64,000 nt of DNA from CAVSRC01 sp963798195 (lineage in GTDB: Bacteria > Pseudomonadota > Alphaproteobacteria > Rhizobiales > Kaistiaceae), in the NCBI GenBank assembly GCA_963798195.1, contig CAWCSF010000008.1, forward strand, positions 186,001-250,000, written 5' to 3'. Of this stretch, positions 58,514 through 64,000 are shown piece by piece (within the stretch, counting starts at the first letter, position 1; each line of letters opens with the position of its first letter). A program made the position numbers and the translations under genes. The notes beneath the pieces were generated by a model. It had not been told where the DNA came from. It was given only the letters and a program-made list of their open reading frames with translations, and searched no databases.

Positions 58514-59302
58514 TTACCAGTGCAGCCGGCGTCGCCCCGGAAGATCGCCTCGAACTCGGGGCGGAAGGTCGCGGCCCTTCGGCGCATGCAGGGCGCGGGA
58601 GGCCAGCAGCGTCAGCGGCGCGCGCGAGCCCTTGATGCCGCGGATCAGGATGCGGTGGGCGGGTTCGCCGTCGCGCGGCGTCAGCGGCAGGACGGTGATG
58701 GCGCCGAAACGGGCGTCGAAGGCGGCGAGCAGCGCCGGCAGACGCGTCGGCGACGTGGATGAAGATCACTTCGCCGCCCGGGCGCGGCATGGGTCGCGGC
58801 GGTCTTGACCCAGCAGATCGAGCGCTTCGGCGGCCATGTGGCGCGCCGCGGTCGCGGTCGGCCGACGGGCGCCGTGCCCGGCCGGTCGAAGAAGGGCGGA
58901 TTGGCGATGACGGTGGCGAAAGTGATCGGATCGGCAGCCCGGCAGCGGCGCGGGTCCGTGCCGGGGGCGGTGAGATCGAGCGACGAGTACCTGGCGCGCT
59001 CGGCAAAGCCGTTGGCCGCGATATTGGCAGCGGCGAGCGCCAGCCATTTCGGGATCGGTCTCGACCAGCGTCGCGGCAATCCGGCATTGTGGGTGAGCGC
59101 CACCAGAGCGGCGGTGCCGACCCCGGCCCCGAGATCGAGCAGGTCGCCGCTGCCGGGCCGACCGCGGCGCCGAGCAGCACGGAATCGAGCCCGGCGCGAA
59201 AGCCCGTGGCGGGCTGCGAGATGCTCAGCCGGCCGCCCAGAAAGGCGTCGCGCGTCGGCGTTTGTGTGTTTTACAAATTGGCGCGGCGTGGTCTAGGGAC
59301 AT
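58514..59302 (-). CDS. tRNA1(Val) (adenine-N6)-methyltransferase-like protein (frameshifted)
   Basis: Joined frames give TPTRDAFLGGRLSISQPATG, FRAGLDSVLLGAAVGPGSGD, LLDLGAGVGTAALVAL-type SAM loop, ETDPEMALAAANIAANGFAE, and IANPPFFDRPG, the N6-adenine NPPF/Y catalytic motif. The tail reads GGEVIFIHVADA and PHRILIRGIKGSRAPLTLLA-like. This is the methyltransferase-small family (TrmN6/YfiC). About 260 residues. Start at 59302 is approximate. Lies between sppA and divergent ispB. Confidence 0.82.
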
Positions 59303-59385
59303 CGCAACCTCGGGGCCGGTTGCCGCGCGATCATAGGGGCTTGCGGCGCGGCTCAAAGCGCGGCGCACCAGCCGAGGAGGACGGA

Positions 59386-60412
59386 TGGCGGTTTCGGCGG
59401 CAGCGGCGAAGCAGGAGGCGGGCGCCGGCGCGCTCGACCGGCTGCTGGCCGCGACGCGCCGGCGAAATGGACAAGGTCAACGCGCTGATCCTCGAGCGGG
59501 CCGATTCGCATGTCGAGATGGTGCCGCGAACTGGCGCGCTACCTGATCGATGCCGGCGGCAAGCGGCTGCGGCCGATGCTGACGGTGGCCGCGGCGCATG
59601 CTGTTCGGCGAGGCCAGCGGCGACGCAGATCAATTTCGCGGCGGCAGTCGAATTCCTGCACAACGCCACGCTGCTGCACGACGACGTGGTCGACGAGAGC
59701 GACATGCGGCGCGGCCGGCCGGCGGCGCGCATGATCTGGGGCAACCAGGCGAGCGTGCTGGTCGGCGACTTCCTGCTCGGGCAGGCGTTCATGATGATGG
59801 TCGAGACCGGCAATGCTCGACGCGCTCGGCGTGCTGGCCAAGGCCGCGACGATCATCGCCGAGGGCGAGGTGTTCCAGCTCAGCAAGGCGCGGCGACCTC
59901 GACGACCACCGCAGCCGACTATGACGAGGTGATCCGCGCCAAGACCGCGACGCTGTTCGAGGCGGCGGCGAAGTCGGCGCCATGGCGGGCGGCGCCGATG
60001 ACGCCGGCCGCGACGCGCGCTGCGCGATTACGGCCGCGAGCTGGGCATGGCGTTCCAGCTGGTCGACGACGTGCTCGACTATCGCGGCGAGAGCGGCGCG
60101 ATGGGCAAGAATACCGGCGACGACCTGCGCGAAGGCAAGATGACGCTGCCGGTGATCCTGGCGCTGGCCGATGCCAACCCGGCGGAGCGCGAGATCATCA
60201 CCGCGGCGCTCGGCAAGCCCGACGCGAGCGACGCGGCGCTGGCGCAGGTCGTGGCGATCCTGAACCGGCACGACGCGCTGGCCGCGCACGATCGACAAGG
60301 CCGCATGACGCATGTGCGCGGCTGCGCGCGAGGCGCTGAGCCGCTGCCGGCGAGCGAGATGAAGACGCTGCTCGGCGACATCGCCGAGTTCTACGTGAGC
60401 CGCGCGTACTAG
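59386..60412 (+). CDS. ispB: Polyprenyl (octaprenyl/decaprenyl) diphosphate synthase (frameshifted)
   Basis: About 335 residues. ELARYLIDAGGKRLRPMLTV, FLHNATLLHDDVVDESDMRR (first DDxxD), GNQASVLVGDFLLGQAFMMM, RAKTATLFEAAAKSAPMAGG-like, GMAFQLVDDVLDYRGESGAM (second Asp-rich motif), KNTGDDLREGKMTLPVILAL. Builds the ubiquinone side chain. The ATG at 59386 has GAGGAGG upstream. Frame changes near 59465, 59528, 59605, 59625, 59816, 59890, 59985, 60020, 60290. Convergent with ispE. Confidence 0.94.
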
Positions 60413-61312
60413 GCTAGCTCGACCGCCGATGAGCGGCGCGGCGGCGACCCAGTAGCCGGGCCAGCGCGCGCGCAGATCGTGCGCCGCCTGGTGCGCCTGG
60501 GCGGGAGCCGAAGAGGCCGAAGACCGTGGCGCCGGAGCCCGACATGCGGCGCCAGGATGCAGCCGTCGAAGTCGGCGCAGGCTTCGGCGATCAGCTCGCC
60601 GATGACCGGCACCAGCGCGATCGCCGGCGGCCTCGAGATCGTTGCGCGTCTCGGCGAGCCAGAGACCGAGCTGGGCCGGCCGGGTCAGCGGATCGGGCAG
60701 CGCCGGCAACGGCCGGGATTGTCGCGGCGCTCGAGCCGGCGGAAGACGTCGGCCGTCACCACCGGCAGCAGCGGATTGACCAGCACGACATGGCAGCCGG
60801 GAAATGCTCGCAGCGGCGCACGATCTCGCCGACGCCGCGCACTTCGGCCGGGCGCGACAGCAGGCAGGCCGGCACATCGGCGCCCAGCGTCAGCGCCAGT
60901 GCGCGAGAGATCGGCAGGCGCGGATGTCGCCTCGCCCGATCGCCGCCAACAGCCGCAGGGCCGCCGCCGCGTCGGCCGAGCCGCCGCCGAGGCCCGCGGC
61001 GACCGGCAGGTTCTTGCTGCAGTTCGAGCGCGAGGCCGTGCCGGGAGCGCGCCGGCCAGCGGCTGCGGAAGGCGGCGACGCGCGCGGGTCACGAGATTGG
61101 CTTCCGCCAGTGCCCAGCGCCGCGGCGAAGGGCCCGGCGACCGTGAGGCTGTCCTTGCGGCGCGGGACGCGCCTCGAGTTCGTCGCCGACATCGGCGAAA
61201 ACCACCAGGCTTTCGAGCTCATGATAGCCATCGGCGCGGCGGCCGGTGACGTGCAGCGCCAGGTTGATCTTGGCGGGCGCCGCCTCGACGACGGACTCGT
61301 CACAGCGGTCAC
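60409..61312 (-). CDS. ispE: 4-(cytidine 5'-diphospho)-2-C-methyl-D-erythritol kinase (frameshifted)
   Basis: GHMP kinase of the MEP pathway, about 295 residues. AAPAKINLALHVTGRRADGY, HELESLVVFADVGDE, SKNLPVAAGLGGGSADAAAA (ATP loop), ALRLLAAIGRG, CHVVLVNPLLPVVTADVFRR, ETRNDLEA and a C-terminal SGAGATVFGLFGS-like segment. It starts with GTG that overlaps the stop of the TPR gene (GTGA), so the two are translationally coupled. Confidence 0.92.
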
Positions 61313-63076
61313 GCTAGTGCGGTCGTCGGCGTCTGCTCGCCGGCGCATCGGCCATCGCCGGAGCTCAGTCGTCGGACTGGGGCGGCGTCGAGCCCGTCGG
61401 CGAGCTTGGGCGCCACGCGCGCCTTGACGTTGCCGTCTTCATCGACCGACGCGGCGACGTTCCACTGGAAGCGCGCCTCGAGCTTGCGGCCGACGCGCCA
61501 GTAGGCGTCGCCGAGGTGATCGTTGATCTCGGGATCGTTGGGCCGCAGCTTCACCGCCTGCTCGAGCTGCGTCACGGCCTCGTCATAGCGGCCGAGCCGG
61601 TAATAGGCCCAGCCGAGGCTGTCGATGATGTAGCCGTCATTGGGCGAGGCGGCGACGGCCTTCTGGATCATCTCCAGCGCCCGGTCGAGGTTCATGCCCT
61701 GGTCGACCCAGCTATAGCCGAGATAGTTGAGCACCTGCGGCTGGTCGGGATTGAGCGTCGAGCGCCTTGAGGAAATCGGCCTCGGCCTGCGGGCCACTGC
61801 TTGGCGCGCTCATAGGCGATGCCGCGCACGTAGTAGAAGCGCCAGTCGCCGGGCGTCTTGCCGCCGGTGACGCCGAGCGCCTTGGTATAGGCATCGGCCG
61901 CAGCGGCGATATTGCTTGTCGGAGCGCAGCAGGTCGCCGAGCACCGAGATCGCGTCGAGATCGTCGGGTTGCCGTGGTGACGATATTGCTCGAGCCGGCG
62001 CGATCGCCTCGGCGCGGTCGCCCATGGCGTCGAGATTGTCGGCGATGCGCACGATGGCCATCGGCTTCATCGGCGAGGTGGCCGGCAACGCTGTCATAGA
62101 TGGCGTTGGCCGCCTCGTGCTGGCCGGCGCTATCGTAGAAGCTGGCCGATGCACCAGCTGAATCAGTCGTCCTTGGGATCGAGATAGATGCCGAGCCGCA
62201 GAAAGACCAGCGACGACGTCGGAGTTGCCGTCGCGCGCCAAGGCGACGCCGACGCCGTGGAACATTTCGGCGGCGCCGGCCTGCACGTTGGCGGCGAAGG
62301 GGCCCGGCCGCTGCTTGTTGAGCGAGCGCGGTCTTGACCACGTTGACCAGCGGGATGGCTCAGCCCCTGGGCTTCGAAGTCGGCGATGGCGTCGATCGCC
62401 TCGTCGAAGCGGCCCGGCATTGCCGAGCATGCGCGCATAGGCCTCGACGATGTCGCGGCGCGTACGGATCGGCATCGTAGGCCTCGGTGGCATAGCTTGA
62501 TCGCCTCGTCCGGTGCGGCCGGCGACATCGGCCATCAGCGCGCGGTGGAACACGAGGAAATCCGTCGAGCCCGCCCTGCGCGATGCCGTCGAGCAGCTGG
62601 AAGGCTTCGTCGAGCTTGCCCTCGCCGACCAGCGCCCAGGCGCTGAGGATGGCGCCGGTGATGCCCTCGAAGGTGTCGGCGCCGAGGCCTTGGCAAGATC
62701 GGTGACGGCGGCCGCATAGCGGCGCTGCTTGAAGGCCTCGGTGGCGAGCACGAGCTGGGCCATGTCGTTGTCGGTCGTCGATCTCGAGCAGACGCTTGGC
62801 CGTATCGGCGGCCGCCTCGATCTGGCCATCGGCGGCGAAGGCGATGAAGGCGCCGATCGAGGACCAGCGGGTTGTTCCAGTCGGCGGCCGACGGCATCGC
62901 GGAAGAAGCTGCGACCGCATCGGCGGTGCGCAGGTCGCTCAGCGCCTGCTGGCCGGCCAGAAAGTTGCCGGTGGCGCTCTCGGGCGCCGGCGAGAGTCAT
63001 CGGCCGTCGGCCGGAGCGCTGGCGCCGCAAGGCAAAGTGCCGCGAAGCCCGAGGGCGGCGACGAGGCGCGGAGCAT
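61309..63076 (-). CDS. Tetratricopeptide repeat protein (frameshifted)
   Basis: About 580 residues. A signal-like N-terminus (SSPPSGFAALCLAAPAL) is followed by repeated TPR helices, e.g. LVLATEAFKQRRYAAAVTDL, FHRALMADVAGRTG, IVEAYARMLGNAG, MAIVRIADNLDAMGDRAEAI, DAISVLGDLLRSDKQY, VLNYLGYSWVDQGMNLDRAL, DGYIIDSLGWAYYRLGRYDE and AVKLRPNDPEINDHLGDAYW. Probably a periplasmic or outer-membrane-associated scaffold of unknown role. Its gene is coupled to ispE and follows the ETF-QO gene, a common order in alphaproteobacteria. Confidence 0.87.
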
Positions 63077-63186
63077 GGTGTCACGAGGCTCGCAATCTCC
63101 GGGGAAGCGGACTTGTGACAAGCGCGGCAAGATTGGCTATTTTGCGACTGCGCCGCAAGGGCGGCACGACTGTGTGACGCGCTGCG

Positions 63187-64000
63187 TCACATCCCCGCGT
63201 AGTTGGGCCCGAACCGCCTTCGGGCGGCACCCAGGTGATGTTCTGGGCCGGATCCTTGATGTCGCAGGTCTTGCAGTGGACGCAGTTGCCGGCATGGATG
63301 CGGAACACCGGCGCGCCACCCGCCTCGGCGACCTCGTAGACCCCGGCCGGGCAATAGAGCGGCGCCGGTTCGCCAAAGCGCGGCAGGTTGTCGCGGATCG
63401 GCACGGCGGGATCGGCGAGGCGCAGATGCACCGGCTGGTCCTCGTCGTGGGCGATATTGGCGAGAAAGACCGAGGCGGCGCGGTCGAAGTCGGTCTTGCC
63501 GTCGGGGCGGCGGATAGGTCTTCTCGGCCGACGTCGCCGATCGGCCAGCAGCGCGGTCGGCGTCGGCGCTTGACGTGCCGCGAGCGTGCCGAAGGGCGAG
63601 AACCGGAACAGCGCGTTGACCCACATGTCGATGCCGCCGAGCGCGACGCCCGAGCACGTGCCGAAGCGCGACCAGAGCGGTTTGACGTTGCGGACGCGGC
63701 TGCAGTTCGCGGCCGATGCCGGTCGCGAGGACGCGGCCGTGCAGATCGTCGAGCGGTCATGGCGCGGCCGGCGGCGAGCGCGTCCGCGACCGCGTCGGCG
63801 GCGGCGATGCCGGAGCGGATGGCGCTGTGGATGGCCTTGAGGCGCGGCACGTTCATGAAGCCCGCGGCGCAGCCGATCAGCGCGCCGCCGGGGAAGGCCA
63901 GATCGGGGATCGACTGCCAGCCGCCCGAGGTCAGCGCGCGGGCGCCGTAGCTGATGCGGCGTTGCCGCCCTCGAGCAGCCGGGCGATGGATGGGTGCGGT
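63187..64000 (-). CDS. Electron transfer flavoprotein-ubiquinone oxidoreductase (C-terminal half, partial, frameshifted)
   Basis: The visible C-terminal ~270 residues read GCAAGFMNVPRLKAIHSAIR, SGIAAADAVADALAAGRAMT, then GVALGGIDMWVNALFRFSPF, KTDFDRAASVFLANIAHDED, QPVHLRLADPAVPIRDNLPR and the 4Fe-4S segment CPAGVYEVAEAGGAPVFRIH, NCVHCKTCDIKDPAQNITWV, PPEGGSGPNYAGM. It passes electrons from ETF to ubiquinone at the membrane. The FAD-binding N-terminus lies beyond the right edge. Frame changes near 63505, 63570, 63700, 63750 and 63960. Confidence 0.93.

Noticed and set aside
18000..64000. Programmed frameshifting or recoding as an explanation for the split genes
   Set aside because: Shifts have no common slippery motif, occur many times per gene, and hit essential and dispensable genes alike; sequencing error is far simpler.
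18000..64000. Regular spacing of the indels (for example a line-length artefact)
   Set aside because: Intervals I could measure (41, 42, 111, 103 in bioY; 70, 22, 126 in rnhA) share no period.

Overview
This window is high-GC DNA that looks like an alphaproteobacterial chromosome, probably of the Hyphomicrobiales (Rhizobiales) or a close relative. I base that on gene content and order (glyQ/glyS with lemA between them, a TPR gene coupled to ispE, an ETF-ubiquinone oxidoreductase, a TIGR02301 protein, split-subunit glycyl-tRNA synthetase). I cannot name a genus.

Layout. 1-2.9 kb: dTDP-L-rhamnose operon rmlC-B-D-A on the minus strand, with overlapping start/stop codons. 2.9-9.6 kb: accessory DNA with an AT-rich stretch, an IS5-type transposase remnant, an SDR epimerase convergent with an AraC regulator, a truncated gene abutting an IS110-type remnant, and a large cation-chloride-cotransporter-like permease. 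9.6-16 kb: putrescine/polyamine catabolism (puuB and puuA-like genes divergent from puuD- and puuC-like genes), then a mannonate dehydratase with an in-frame amber codon. 16.3-17.6 kb: an IS110-family insertion sequence bracketed by an 11-bp direct repeat. 17.6-18.0 kb: three 12-bp iterons, tRNA-Gln(TTG), tRNA-Pro(CGG) and a terminator. From 18 kb on the content is mostly housekeeping: bioY, an M48 protease/DUF898/DUF1499 cluster, pdxH, a DnaJ-like chaperone, HD-GYP, tsaC, a deacetylase, xseB, SCO1, tlyA, aroC, fabI, a D-2-hydroxyacid dehydrogenase, hemerythrin, YedK, pyrC, ygfZ, sleB, a pyruvate-phosphate-dikinase-like gene, ispH, rnhA, glyS-DUF2207-lemA-arfA-like-glyQ, a GGDEF/EAL protein next to an orphan autotransporter tail, sppA, ispB, ispE, a TPR protein and ETF-QO.

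The most important caution concerns reading frames. Between about 9.6 and 17 kb, and very densely from 18 to 54 kb and 57 to 64 kb, almost every gene, including essential single-copy ones (fabI, ispH, aroC, glyS, glyQ, ispE, tsaC), changes frame every few tens to hundreds of bases. Where I reconstructed the frame by hand, most events were single-base insertions. This is best explained as uncorrected long-read assembly error, not mass pseudogenisation. I therefore annotate these loci as whole genes spanning several frames; coordinates of starts and stops in this part are approximate. The 1-9.1 kb region and the GGDEF/EAL gene are nearly clean.

I found no CRISPR array, phage module, recognisable defence island or rRNA. 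The most interesting non-standard signals are the IS110 element with its non-coding ends, the iterons beside tRNA-Gln, a small family of palindromic extragenic repeats between convergent genes, and a PPDK-like protein with a shortened ATP-grasp part.
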